Source: an uncultured Lewinella sp. (lineage in GTDB: Bacteria; Bacteroidota; Bacteroidia; Chitinophagales; Saprospiraceae). From it: a stretch of DNA of 37,819 bases. Positions 1-7,973 of this stretch are shown here, one piece after another (position 1 is the first letter of the stretch; the number at the start of each line of letters is the position of its first letter). The stretch spans positions 1 through 37,819 of the forward strand of contig CAJXPD010000080.1 in assembly GCA_913057785.1 (NCBI GenBank), written 5' to 3'. Below the pieces are notes generated by a model. It worked only from the letters and a program-made list of their open reading frames with translations, was not told the DNA's origin and searched no databases. Position numbers and translations under genes: made by a program.

Positions 1-257
1 ATTTATTCATATGCGTATGCTTTGTGTTTTTGGAAGTTCAGCCTCCAATCTGATTTCCATGAAACCAGGAAGAATGCCAAAAATAATATTTACACCAAGA
101 AGCTGTTCGAATTTGCCTTTTGGAATTTACTATGGACCCATTTTTTTGCAAAATGTGGCCCCTTTTCGGTACTACAGGAGGCTTAGAACTAGAAAAAACG
201 TCTAGTGTTAGAAAATAGAACCTTATAAGAACAGTCTCCTGATTTGCAACTGAGAGA

Positions 258-1505
258 TTAAGCGTGGCTGGCCAAGACTTTGGTGTTGACTGATCCGAAT
301 CCCACTCTCTTTCCTCCTTTTTGGGAAAATCCTCGCATGCAAACTTGATCTCCATCTTCGATAAAGGTTCTCGTACTGCCATCTGACAGCGTGAGTGGCT
401 TGCTGCCAGACCAGGAAAGTTCCAGCATAGATCCATAAGAGTCCGGCGACGGTCCGCTGATGGTTCCAGAAGCCAATATATCACCGACTCTGACATTACA
501 TCCATTAACGGTATGATGCGCCAATTGTTGCTGCATATTCCAGTACATGTATTTGAAATTGGACTGGCTAACTATGGTCTCTTCCTGCCCATCTGGAGCA
601 ATGCCTACTTCTAGCTCAATGTCATAGTTGTTCTTGCCTTCGTACTGCAGGTAGGGAAGCACCTGGGGGTCTTGAATCGGTCCAGCGACTTTGAATGGTT
701 CCAGGGCCTCCAGCAATACTACCCATGGAGAAATGGAGGAAGCAAAGTTTTTGCCCAAGAATGGTCCTAGGGGAACATATTCCCACTTCTGTATATCACG
801 GGCTGACCAATCATTAAATAAGACCATCCCATAGATGTAATCATTTGCCTCAGCTGTTGAGATCGGTTCCCCAAGCTTGGATTCTTTACCTATGATAAAG
901 GCCATTTCCAATTCAAAATCTAGGCGCTTACTGGACCGGAAGACAGGAGTATCTTGTCCTTTAGGTAGGGTTTGCCCTTTGGGGCGTCGTATAGGTACGT
1001 CAGTAGGAATGATGGAGGAAGCTCTGCCATGATAGCCGACCGGGATATGCTTCCAGTTGGGCAGGAGGGCATTTGCCGGATCGCGAAACATTTTGCCGAC
1101 ATTGGTAGCATGCTCAATACTAGAATAGAAATCTGTATAATCTCCCACCTGAACAGGCATATGCATTTTAGCATCGATCATTGGGACCAGCACCCCCTTT
1201 GACGCCTTAAGTGCTGACTCAGAGTCGCAAAGTTGCTGCTGTAGACGATGCCGGATTTGTAGGCTGATGACCTTTCCTAACTGCATCAAATTATTAAGCT
1301 GCGGTTGTTCCAGGACTATTGGCGGAATATTCAAACCAGCAAACACTCCTGCTTGACTCGCGACCGGCAAATCAATGATGAATTCCCCTATGGCTACGCC
1401 TACTCTCGGTCTTTGATTAGGGGTAGAAAAAATACCGAAGGGTAAATTATGTATGCTGAAATCGGAATCAGCTGCTATGTTCAACCAAGGATTTAATTCA
1501 GACAT
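258..1505 (-). CDS. fahA: Fumarylacetoacetase
   Basis: Hydrolyses fumarylacetoacetate to fumarate and acetoacetate, the last step of tyrosine/homogentisate breakdown in the cytoplasm. The 415-residue length fits the family (about 420). Family signatures are visible: DFYSSIEHATNVG, GYHGR, the acidic metal-binding run RLDFELEMAF, and NDWSARDIQKWEYVPLGPF. The N-terminal FAH domain covers roughly residues 15-115 and the catalytic domain the rest. It lies 33 bases downstream of hmgA on the same strand, so the two are very probably cotranscribed from the promoter near 2750. No maleylacetoacetate isomerase gene is next to it. Identification is secure from sequence; operon membership is inferred from spacing. 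Confidence 0.96.
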   Translation of the reverse strand: MSELNPWLNIAADSDFSIHNLPFGIFSTPNQRPRVGVAIGEFIIDLPVASQAGVFAGLNIPPIVLEQPQLNNLMQLGKVISLQIRHRLQQQLCDSESALKASKGVLVPMIDAKMHMPVQVGDYTDFYSSIEHATNVGKMFRDPANALLPNWKHIPVGYHGRASSIIPTDVPIRRPKGQTLPKGQDTPVFRSSKRLDFELEMAFIIGKESKLGEPISTAEANDYIYGMVLFNDWSARDIQKWEYVPLGPFLGKNFASSISPWVVLLEALEPFKVAGPIQDPQVLPYLQYEGKNNYDIELEVGIAPDGQEETIVSQSNFKYMYWNMQQQLAHHTVNGCNVRVGDILASGTISGPSPDSYGSMLELSWSGSKPLTLSDGSTRTFIEDGDQVCMRGFSQKGGKRVGFGSVNTKVLASHA

Positions 1506-1538
1506 ATAGTATAATGAGTTCTTTTAGATATAATGTGA

Positions 1539-2699
1539 TTAGTGTTCAAGCCAGGATTGGTAGTATTTGCCGTCCTCGATCTTCAAGGCAGCTTCAGTAA
1601 CCATCAAGGGTTTGAAGGTGTCGATCATTACGGCTAATTCCTCCGTAGATTTCTTGCCGATGCTACGCTCATACGCCCCAGGATGTGGACCATGAGGTAT
1701 TCCCCCTGGATGGAGTGTAATGTACCCTTGGTCAATGTCATTCCTGCTCATAAAATCGCCATCAACATAGTAAAGCATCTCGTCTGAATCTATGTTAGAA
1801 TGGTTGTACGGAGCGGGGATAGCTTTAGGGTGATAGTCATAGAGACGAGGACAGAAAGAACAGACCACGAAGGCCGAGGTTTCGAACGTCTGATGAACCG
1901 GTGGTGGTTGGTGAACTCTACCCGTAATCGGCTCAAAATTGTGAATGGAAAAGCCATAAGGGTAGTTGTACCCATCCCAACCCACCACATCAAAGGGATG
2001 AGAAGCATATACCAACTCATGTAGATGACCTTGCTTCTTGATCTTCATCACAAAGTCTCCTAGTTGATCATGTGTCTCTAGTTGCTCTGGACGTTTATAG
2101 TCTCGCTCGCAAAAGGGTGAATGCTCTAGCAATTGTCCAAACCAATTGCGATATCGCTTTGGGGTATAAATCGGATGAAAGGACTCCGCATAGAGGAGTC
2201 GATTGTCTGCTGTGTCAAAACTGATTTGATAGATCATGCCGCGTGGTATGACCAGGTAGTCTCCATATTCGAAGGATATATTACCCAGCATCGTCCGCAA
2301 TGTACCTGAACCCTTATGCACGAAGAGTAATTCATCTGCATCTGCATTTTTGTAGAAGTAGTCAGTCAAAGACAGCCTAGGGGCTGCAAGCCCAATGTGG
2401 ATGTCCTTATTAACCAATAGGGGAATCCTGCTTTCCAAGTAATCATCCTTAGCCTCGATATTAAAGCCAATGAATTTTAGCGACTTCATATTTCGGTCGA
2501 TGGCCACCTTCGGATTCATATCTATACTCCTTCCTACCTCCTTCACCATTGTGGGACGATGGAGGTGATAAAGAAGAGATGACATGCCATCAAATCCGAT
2601 CGTTCCAAACAGCTGCTCATAGTGTAAGCTACCGTCTGGTTTTTCGAAAATAGTATGTCGTTTAGCGGGAACCTTCCCCATTTTATGATAAATAGGCAT
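1539..2699 (-). CDS. hmgA: Homogentisate 1,2-dioxygenase
   Basis: Opens the ring of homogentisate to maleylacetoacetate using Fe(II) and O2. The 386-residue protein belongs to the shorter bacterial form of the cupin-fold family. Likely iron ligands fall in the segment PYNHSNIDSDE (His300 with Asp306 or Glu307) and in HPGGIPHGPHPG (His336). The N-terminus YHKMGKVPAKRHTIF is also typical of the family. It is the first gene of a two-gene unit with fahA and is divergent from the TetR gene at 2830. Its start is supported by a promoter-like pair at 2732-2762 and a short leader. Regulation is probably by the neighbouring TetR protein through the palindromes at 2712-2746 (inference). Confidence 0.95.
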   Translation of the reverse strand: MPIYHKMGKVPAKRHTIFEKPDGSLHYEQLFGTIGFDGMSSLLYHLHRPTMVKEVGRSIDMNPKVAIDRNMKSLKFIGFNIEAKDDYLESRIPLLVNKDIHIGLAAPRLSLTDYFYKNADADELLFVHKGSGTLRTMLGNISFEYGDYLVIPRGMIYQISFDTADNRLLYAESFHPIYTPKRYRNWFGQLLEHSPFCERDYKRPEQLETHDQLGDFVMKIKKQGHLHELVYASHPFDVVGWDGYNYPYGFSIHNFEPITGRVHQPPPVHQTFETSAFVVCSFCPRLYDYHPKAIPAPYNHSNIDSDEMLYYVDGDFMSRNDIDQGYITLHPGGIPHGPHPGAYERSIGKKSTEELAVMIDTFKPLMVTEAALKIEDGKYYQSWLEH

Positions 2700-2711
2700 A
2701 CTGTTAATTTT

Positions 2712-2746
2712 TTAGTACTAACAATTGTTAGTAAATTTACTACTAA
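2712..2746. promoter_or_regulatory. Overlapping palindromic operator (TTAGTA half-sites)
   Basis: Three perfect palindromes overlap here: TTAGTACTAA (2712-2721), TACTAACAATTGTTAGTA (2716-2733) and TAGTAAATTTACTA (2729-2742). The half-site TTAGTA or its complement TACTAA occurs at 2712, 2716, 2728 and 2741. The array sits in the 130-base divergent gap between hmgA and a TetR gene and covers the likely hmgA -7 box and start site. This is the usual position for a TetR operator; that this TetR binds it is inference. Confidence 0.7.
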
Positions 2747-2762
2747 ATGTTTTTATCTGCAA
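2732..2762 (-). promoter_or_regulatory. Probable hmgA-fahA promoter (Bacteroidota type)
   Basis: Read on the minus strand, TTG (2762-2760) is followed after 20 bases by TAAATTTA (2739-2732). This matches the Bacteroidota pattern TTG / TAnnTTTG except for the last base. Transcription would start near 2725, giving a leader of about 25 bases before the hmgA ATG. The -7 box lies inside the palindrome TAGTAAATTTACTA, so a repressor bound there would block RNA polymerase. Confidence 0.55.
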
Positions 2763-2829
2763 GAAATAGTTAATTTTAAGACCGATTTTGACTCTGTTTT
2801 GATAATCCATCAATTACCTATATTCAGTC

Positions 2830-3411
2830 ATGGAAAGGAAGATCACGCGAGAAGGATTTATAGAAACAGCACTGGAACTCTTTCATGAGAAAGGTTTCAA
2901 AGCCACTACAATGCGGGATATTGCTAAGGCGTTGGAGATTGAAGCCGCGACACTTTACAACTATATTCGTTCCAAGCAGCAGTTGTTGGATGATCTGGTA
3001 TTTGAGATTGCCTATCAGTTTCACGATGGACTTAGCGATATTTACGAGTCTTCTTACAGGCCTTCAGAGAAGTTGAAGGCGATCGTGAATCTAAATGTTC
3101 GGCTTACAACAGCCCATCCGTATCGTGTAGCTTTGTTGGTAGGAGAGTGGAAGCATCTCCAGGAAGATCGACAAAAGGAATTCTTGGATAACAGGGGGAG
3201 CTATGAACAAATGGTTCGTAATATCATAGCGCAAGGTATGGAGTTGCAAGAATTAAGATCTATGGATCTTGAGGTAGCTACCTATTCCTTTCTTTCCTCC
3301 ATCCGTTGGTTGTTCAGCTGGTATATCGAAAAAGGTGGCTCTGTCAATCCGATCGAATTGGAAAAACAAATGTCAGACTTTATTTTGAAAGGAATGCAGA
3401 ATAATGACTAG
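2830..3411 (+). CDS. TetR/AcrR family transcriptional regulator
   Basis: A 193-residue one-component repressor. The N-terminal helix-turn-helix spans roughly residues 5-50, with the family signature from ALELFHEKGFKATTMRDIA through ATLYNYIRSKQQLL. The C-terminal ligand-binding region is helical; its segment HPYRVALLVGEWKHL resembles TetR proteins found next to aromatic-acid catabolism genes. It is divergent from hmgA-fahA with a palindrome array between them, so it probably represses that operon and perhaps itself. The effector is unknown; homogentisate or another tyrosine-pathway intermediate is a reasonable guess only. The TSUP permease gene follows 50 bases downstream. Confidence 0.9.
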   Translation: MERKITREGFIETALELFHEKGFKATTMRDIAKALEIEAATLYNYIRSKQQLLDDLVFEIAYQFHDGLSDIYESSYRPSEKLKAIVNLNVRLTTAHPYRVALLVGEWKHLQEDRQKEFLDNRGSYEQMVRNIIAQGMELQELRSMDLEVATYSFLSSIRWLFSWYIEKGGSVNPIELEKQMSDFILKGMQNND

Positions 3412-3461
3412 GGATTGAAGTTTGCAACTTACCTTTGCCGCTTGCCAACTTAAACTGCCTC

Positions 3462-4220
3462 ATGTTTGAACTTCCGCCCGAGTTCCAGCTTTCCACGACT
3501 AGCTGGCTGTTTGCGATGCTAGCCGCCTTCTTGATTGGACTTTCCAAGGCTGGACTAAAGGGAATTGCAGTAGTCAACGTCACCATATTAGCCATCGTGT
3601 TTGGTGGAAAGGCTTCCACTGGAATCATGCTCCCGCTCCTGATTACTGCAGATATCTGTGCAGTCATTTATTACAAGCGAGATGCACAATGGCTATTGCT
3701 CCTCAAGCTATTACCTTGGATGATCATTGGGGTCTTGCTAGGCGTTTTTGTAGGGAAGGATTTGCCGGAGACTATATTTAAAAGGGGAATGGCCGTTATC
3801 ATCTTCATCAGCGTAGTGATGATGTACGCATGGGATCGCCAGAAGTCCGCGAAGGTTCCTACTCAATGGTGGTTTGCTGGTATTATGGGTTTAGCAGCCG
3901 GCTTTACCACCATGATTGGTAATCTAGCCGGGGCATTTTCCAATGTATTCTTCTTGGCTATGCGACTGCCAAAGACGGAATTCATCGGAACAGCTGCTTG
4001 GTTATTCTTTATCGTCAATCTGATCAAAGCCCCTTTTCACATCTGGGTTTGGGATACTATTTCCATGGATACTTTTGCGATTAATCTTCGATTAATACCG
4101 GTCTTGCTCGTGGGCTTTGTAACCGGCTTATGGGTGGTGAGGCAGATTCAGGAAAGGCATTATCGCCAACTAATTCTTATACTGACAGCTTTAGGAGCCT
4201 TTGTCATATTCTTCCGTTAA
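3462..4220 (+). CDS. TSUP family permease (TauE/SafE-like)
   Basis: A 252-residue integral membrane protein of the sulfite exporter TauE/SafE (TSUP) family, with about seven or eight hydrophobic segments. It has the typical internal pattern AFLIGLSKAGLKGIAVVNV near the N-terminus and GLAAGFTTMIGNLAGAFSN at the start of the second half. The ATG at 3462 was chosen because the in-frame TTG at 3435 would add nine poorly conserved residues. TSUP members move small organic or sulfur-containing anions; the substrate here cannot be told. It follows the TetR gene and precedes a cyclophilin-like gene by 9 bases, suggesting one transcript. Confidence 0.85.
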   Translation: MFELPPEFQLSTTSWLFAMLAAFLIGLSKAGLKGIAVVNVTILAIVFGGKASTGIMLPLLITADICAVIYYKRDAQWLLLLKLLPWMIIGVLLGVFVGKDLPETIFKRGMAVIIFISVVMMYAWDRQKSAKVPTQWWFAGIMGLAAGFTTMIGNLAGAFSNVFFLAMRLPKTEFIGTAAWLFFIVNLIKAPFHIWVWDTISMDTFAINLRLIPVLLVGFVTGLWVVRQIQERHYRQLILILTALGAFVIFFR

Positions 4221-4229
4221 TCTAGCTAT

Positions 4230-4607
4230 ATGGAAATTGAATTAGAATTTGAACTGTTTATTCTCAAAGCACAGCTATTTGATACGCCGACAGGCCGGAG
4301 TATTTGGGAGGCTTTGCCAGTGAAGGCCCAAGTCATGACCTGGGGAGATGAGTTTTATTTTGGTATTCCTGCTCAAGCAGCATTGGAGCCTGATGCTGGG
4401 GCGGTGGTGGACATTGGAGCTTTAGCCTATTGGCCTACCATGCCGGCTTTTTGTGTATTTTTTGGTCCAACGCCGATCAGTCATGGGCAAGAAGCAAGGG
4501 CTGCCAGCCCAGTCAATGTTTTTGGCAAATTGCTGGAGGTGGATCTCGATATTTTGCGGTCAGTAAGGGATGGAGAGGAAGTGGTCGTTAGACCAGTATC
4601 TAATTGA
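4230..4607 (+). CDS. Cyclophilin-like fold protein (TM1367/DUF369 type)
   Basis: A 125-residue cytoplasmic protein with the pattern of the Cyclophil_like family. TPTGRSIWEALP comes near the N-terminus, followed by WGDEFYFGIP, then the stretch IGALAYWP, then FCVFFGPTPIS and a C-terminal GKLLEVD. These proteins have a cyclophilin beta-barrel but mostly lack prolyl-isomerase residues, and their function is not established. The gene starts 9 bases after the TSUP permease and is probably cotranscribed with it. A strong inverted repeat follows at 4687-4731. Confidence 0.8.
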   Translation: MEIELEFELFILKAQLFDTPTGRSIWEALPVKAQVMTWGDEFYFGIPAQAALEPDAGAVVDIGALAYWPTMPAFCVFFGPTPISHGQEARAASPVNVFGKLLEVDLDILRSVRDGEEVVVRPVSN

Positions 4608-4686
4608 TCCAAGTTTCGATGAACGAGCGCAAAAAAGGAAGATAGAATGAGCCGCAACTTGTATTAATTAAATCGAAGAGTAGGGG

Positions 4687-4731
4687 AAGGGACATGCTGA
4701 TATCCTTATCCACTGAATCAGCATATCCCTT
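4687..4731. terminator. Strong hairpin between convergent genes
   Basis: Arms of 15 bases at 4687-4701 and 4717-4731 are complementary except at one position, which becomes a G-U pair on the minus strand. The loop is 15 bases. The hairpin begins 9 bases after the stop codon of the minus-strand gene at 4740-5246 and lies about 80 bases after the plus-strand gene ending at 4607. There is no clear U-tract on either side, so it is a candidate, possibly bidirectional, terminator or 3' stability element. Confidence 0.55.
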
Positions 4732-4739
4732 GATCAGGT

Positions 4740-5246
4740 TTAGCCGAGAGGGTCGCTACTGTCCTCCGTGGCCATTTGCTCCTTAGGTGAAGGCAAAGGG
4801 ATATCCTTCAAATGCTTTTCAGTGATGGCCATATCCGAGAGAACCAGCCAACTGAAAGCGACCAAGGCAGACAGAATGAATAGCAAATAGCCCATATATC
4901 GAAGCCAAGCTGGGGCGTTCGTTAATTCCACTAATCTCGCAATCTCTAGATCAGAGTATAGCAGAAGCAGAAAATTGCCAGGTATGGCAATCCACCACAG
5001 CCACTGTGTCAGGTAGTGCGGCCTAATGTGGTATTCTACCTTATAGCCATCCTCGAGGTTTTGGATAGTGCCAGTCACCAGGTAGGCTTCAAAATATCCA
5101 ATAACACGAGCCATACGGAAACTGTAGACATCAATCTCCAGCTTTCCGATAGCAGTTCCCGCCTTACGTAGGTGATTGGCAAGATCCTCTCTCCGACCCT
5201 TAATGGTGAATTGTCCTTTGCGTCTAGGAATGATAGAAGTTAACAT
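4740..5246 (-). CDS. Small membrane protein of unknown function
   Basis: A 168-residue protein that I do not recognise. The first 75 residues are polar and basic and probably cytosolic. Two membrane segments follow at about residues 80-98 (rich in Trp and Leu) and 115-137. The tail is acidic and Ser/Pro-rich. The gene stands alone on its transcript: 333 bases separate it from the upstream YdeI-like gene and a hairpin follows the stop. Its leader contains a 9-bp inverted repeat that pairs with the first base of the start codon (see 5246-5299). No function can be assigned. Confidence 0.7.
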   Translation of the reverse strand: MLTSIIPRRKGQFTIKGRREDLANHLRKAGTAIGKLEIDVYSFRMARVIGYFEAYLVTGTIQNLEDGYKVEYHIRPHYLTQWLWWIAIPGNFLLLLYSDLEIARLVELTNAPAWLRYMGYLLFILSALVAFSWLVLSDMAITEKHLKDIPLPSPKEQMATEDSSDPLG

Positions 5247-5299
5247 GATTCTGGTGATTTAGGGAAATTGTCTTACGTTTCTTTGGACGGCCAGAATCA
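5246..5299 (-). promoter_or_regulatory. Leader inverted repeat reaching the start codon
   Basis: TGATTCTGG (5246-5254) and CCAGAATCA (5291-5299) are perfect 9-bp inverted repeats separated by 36 bases. Position 5246 is the A of the minus-strand ATG, so in the mRNA the initiation region could be held in a stem. This could be translational control or chance; the location is what makes it notable. Confidence 0.35.
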
Positions 5300-5579
5300 A
5301 AATTTGGAGCGCTCTTTTTAACAAAGATTGCCCCACGCTGGCCTAATAGTTGCGAGTTCCTCGCAAGCGTGCTGTATGGGCATCCTCTTGGTTTTTATTG
5401 TTTTATAAATGGGCTCATTGCTTCAGGAAATACAGTTTGTCTTTTATTCGTTCTGAAAAGACTATCAATGAAATATGTATCTATAATTATTAATGCATAA
5501 ATGGCCCAAAACGATACACTAAAGGTGAGTTTTTTCGATAAAAGCCTGGATTTTATCTATGTTCATATGATAGACGACA
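5247..5579. other. 333-base gene-poor gap with nested inverted repeats
   Basis: No convincing gene lies here. Nested complementary arms occur at 5329-5333/5378-5382 (TGCCC/GGGCA), 5334-5338/5367-5371 (CACGC/GCGTG) and 5350-5356/5360-5366 (TTGCGAG/CTCGCAA, three-base loop). The last two helices can stack. Read from the minus strand this would be a structured leader or a terminator for the upstream YdeI-like gene. A palindrome GAGCGCTC lies near 5307-5314. A 35-codon plus-strand frame (5501-5608) is considered under findings. Confidence 0.5.
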
Positions 5580-6158
5580 CTAATAATACCCTGGAATCTC
5601 CGGAATAGTTCCATACATCTTGTCTTTGCCAGTCATCTTAATCAAGTAATTGAGTCTTCTTTGAGACTCTTCAGGCCTATATTTACTAGCTTCCGAAATC
5701 CAACCTACTTTAAGCCTCTGATACATGAGTGGATAAGCCTGGAATCTCTCCAAAAGCTCAGCTTCCGCCAATTGTTGAACGATCCAATTGGGAACCTCAA
5801 AGGCTTCCTCTGGGGAGCCGATCTGGTCCTGGATCGGAATCACTCCAGCTTCAGTCATTAAGCCTAAGGCTTGCAACTTCCATACACGTTGACGGTTCAG
5901 CTCTGACAAAAAGGTTTTCTTCTTTCGCCTAGGTGTAATGCGTTGAACATTACTCTCTTCGTCCAGCTTTTTCACTACACCATCAATCCATCCGAAGCAG
6001 AGGCATTCTTCTACCAGCTCATCATAGGTAATACATGGTTTACCCGTGGCTTTTTTAAAACGGCGTAGCCATATCTCCCTCTTTTGGGTGTGGTTTTCCT
6101 CAAGCCAGGCTCGCCAGTCTGTCCGAACCTTTGGGTAATAGATCTCTGTAATTTCCAT
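5580..6158 (-). CDS. YdeI/OmpD-associated family protein
   Basis: A 192-residue cytoplasmic protein of the YdeI (OmdA) family. The N-terminal signature runs through WLEENHTQKREIWL and the typical block ECLCFGWIDGVVKKLDEES, followed by RITPRRKKKTFLSELN. The C-terminal third is the helical region seen in members described as bacteriocin-protection YdeI proteins. The biochemical role of the family is not settled. It is transcribed away from the deacetylase at 6264 and has no obvious partner. Confidence 0.85.
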   Translation of the reverse strand: MEITEIYYPKVRTDWRAWLEENHTQKREIWLRRFKKATGKPCITYDELVEECLCFGWIDGVVKKLDEESNVQRITPRRKKKTFLSELNRQRVWKLQALGLMTEAGVIPIQDQIGSPEEAFEVPNWIVQQLAEAELLERFQAYPLMYQRLKVGWISEASKYRPEESQRRLNYLIKMTGKDKMYGTIPEIPGYY

Positions 6159-6204
6159 GGGTCAATTTTAAGGACGTGTCTGGAGCACAATTAGTTTTAA
6201 GCAG

Positions 6205-6237
6205 TTGGCAATTAAAAGCGAATTCTTGCTATCTTCC
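6205..6237 (+). promoter_or_regulatory. Possible promoter of the deacetylase-LamG gene
   Basis: TTG at 6205-6207 is followed after 22 bases by TATCTTCC (6230-6237), a partial match to the Bacteroidota TAnnTTTG box. Transcription would start about 20 bases before the ATG at 6264. The match is weak (two of the six fixed positions differ). Confidence 0.25.
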
Positions 6238-6263
6238 GAAGTAACAAGATACATAAACAAGAC

Positions 6264-7883
6264 ATGAAAAACCAGCAAGTCATTTTACGCCAATTCACAC
6301 TAATTTTCTTCCTTACTATTATCAGTATCCAAGAAGGGAAGACCCAACAAATTCGATGGCCGGAAGGCAAAATGATGGCTTTAAGTCTCTCCTTTGATGA
6401 TGCAAGAGAGTCTCATCCCACCGTTGGTCTGCCTTTGTTTGAAGAGTTGGATGCCCAGGTGACCTTCTACGTCGTACCCAATGCCATGCGGAAGTATGAG
6501 AAGGAATGGAAGGCCATTGTTGCTGCGGGCCATGAGCTGGGCAATCATACCTTGGTACATCCTTGTTCGGGGAACTTTCCCTGGGCTAGAGACAAGGCCT
6601 TAGAGAATTACAATTTGACCGCGATGCGAGCTGAGTTGCTTGAAGCGAGTAGCCAGATCGAGGAAATGGCGGGGGTGAAACCTACTTCATTTGCTTATCC
6701 TTGCGGCCAGACTTTTGTAGGGCGAGGATCACAGACGAAGAGTTACGTTCCGCTGATTGCGGACCTGTTTGTAACGGGAAGAGATTGGCTAAATGAAGCC
6801 TCAAATAGTCCTGTTTATGCAGATTTAGCCCAACTGCAAGCCATTTCGATGGATGGCAAAAACTTCAAAGAGGATATCAAGCCCCTCTTGAAACGCGCAG
6901 CCAACAATGAGGACTGGGTGGTTTTAGCAGGGCATGAAATAGGAGAGGAGGGCTTCCAAACTACGAGAATAGAAATGTTGAGACAATTAATTGCCTATGC
7001 GAAAGATCCTCAATATGGGATTTGGTTAGCTCCTGTCGGAGAAATTGCAAAGTATGTAGAAGAGCAGAGAGCCTCGCTACAACGTACATTGAGTCAAGAC
7101 CTAACTTTGGCCGCAACCTTTGATGATGGTGTCCAGGCTGATTATGGATTCGGGGATACTAAACTCTTCACAGCTGCTGCTTATGATGAGTTGGAGACCC
7201 AGCAGGAAGGGTTGCATTATTCAGCAGCTGAGATTAGTGAAGGAACGGGGGTATATGGTGATGCATTGGCCTTCCCAACCAAAGCCAAGCCAGTGGCCTT
7301 TTATCAAGCTGCTCAAAACGTAGATTACCAGAAAGAAAATTGGAGCGGTACCATTTCCCTTTGGCTAAGCCTGGACCCGGATAAGGAACTGGCCCCTGGT
7401 TACACCGACCCGATACAAATTACTGATGTAGGATACAATGATGCCGCGCTATGGGTGGACTTTTCTGATAAGAATCCAAGATCATTTCGGATGGGGGTAT
7501 ACGGTGATCTGGCAGTGTGGAATCCTAAAAATATCTCACCGGATAAGAATCCCGCCTTCAACGAGCGCCTACTGCCTGCTTCTGATCTACCCTTTGGAAA
7601 GGGCATTTGGACGCATGTGGTGGTTACCTATGAGGGCTTAAATTCAAAAGAAGGTCTGGCGAAATTTTACATCAATGGCAAGTTTCAAGGCGAGAGGAAA
7701 ATCTCAGAACCCTTTACCTGGGATCTAGAGAAGGCCAAGGTTTTTCTGGGCTTGAATTTCATCGGCTTGATGGACGAAGTGGCTTTGTTCAAGCGCTCTT
7801 TGTCAAAGGACGAGGTACAAATGTTGTATCATCTTCCGGGAGGATTACATACCTTATTGAAGCAGCAAAAAGCCGGAAAATAG
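6264..7883 (+). CDS. Exported polysaccharide deacetylase with C-terminal LamG domain
   Basis: A 539-residue protein with an N-terminal export signal (residues about 8-28). A NodB-type carbohydrate esterase 4 domain covers about residues 35-270. The metal/catalytic residues are visible: the Asp pair in LSFDDA (45-46) and the two histidines of NHTLVH (95 and 99). The later motifs FAYPCG and LAGHEIGEEG are also present. From about residue 285 to the end the sequence has the LamG/concanavalin-A-like pattern (YGDALAFPT, GTISLWLSLDPD, GIWTHVVVTYEG, FYINGKFQGE, GLMDEVALFKRSLS). It probably removes acetyl groups from an extracellular glycan while the LamG part binds it. Substrate unknown. Confidence 0.88.
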   Translation: MKNQQVILRQFTLIFFLTIISIQEGKTQQIRWPEGKMMALSLSFDDARESHPTVGLPLFEELDAQVTFYVVPNAMRKYEKEWKAIVAAGHELGNHTLVHPCSGNFPWARDKALENYNLTAMRAELLEASSQIEEMAGVKPTSFAYPCGQTFVGRGSQTKSYVPLIADLFVTGRDWLNEASNSPVYADLAQLQAISMDGKNFKEDIKPLLKRAANNEDWVVLAGHEIGEEGFQTTRIEMLRQLIAYAKDPQYGIWLAPVGEIAKYVEEQRASLQRTLSQDLTLAATFDDGVQADYGFGDTKLFTAAAYDELETQQEGLHYSAAEISEGTGVYGDALAFPTKAKPVAFYQAAQNVDYQKENWSGTISLWLSLDPDKELAPGYTDPIQITDVGYNDAALWVDFSDKNPRSFRMGVYGDLAVWNPKNISPDKNPAFNERLLPASDLPFGKGIWTHVVVTYEGLNSKEGLAKFYINGKFQGERKISEPFTWDLEKAKVFLGLNFIGLMDEVALFKRSLSKDEVQMLYHLPGGLHTLLKQQKAGK

Positions 7884-7973
7884 AAGAGGAGAAGATCTTG
7901 CCGTTAAATTCCAGGGGGAGGTAGGATATCCTTGTTTTATTATTTACATTCGAGCTAAAATTAGGATTTAGCC

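Noticed and set aside
38..505. Minus-strand open frame of 155 codons overlapping fahA
   Set aside because: It mostly overlaps the strongly conserved fahA coding sequence in another frame, and the product has no domain-like composition.
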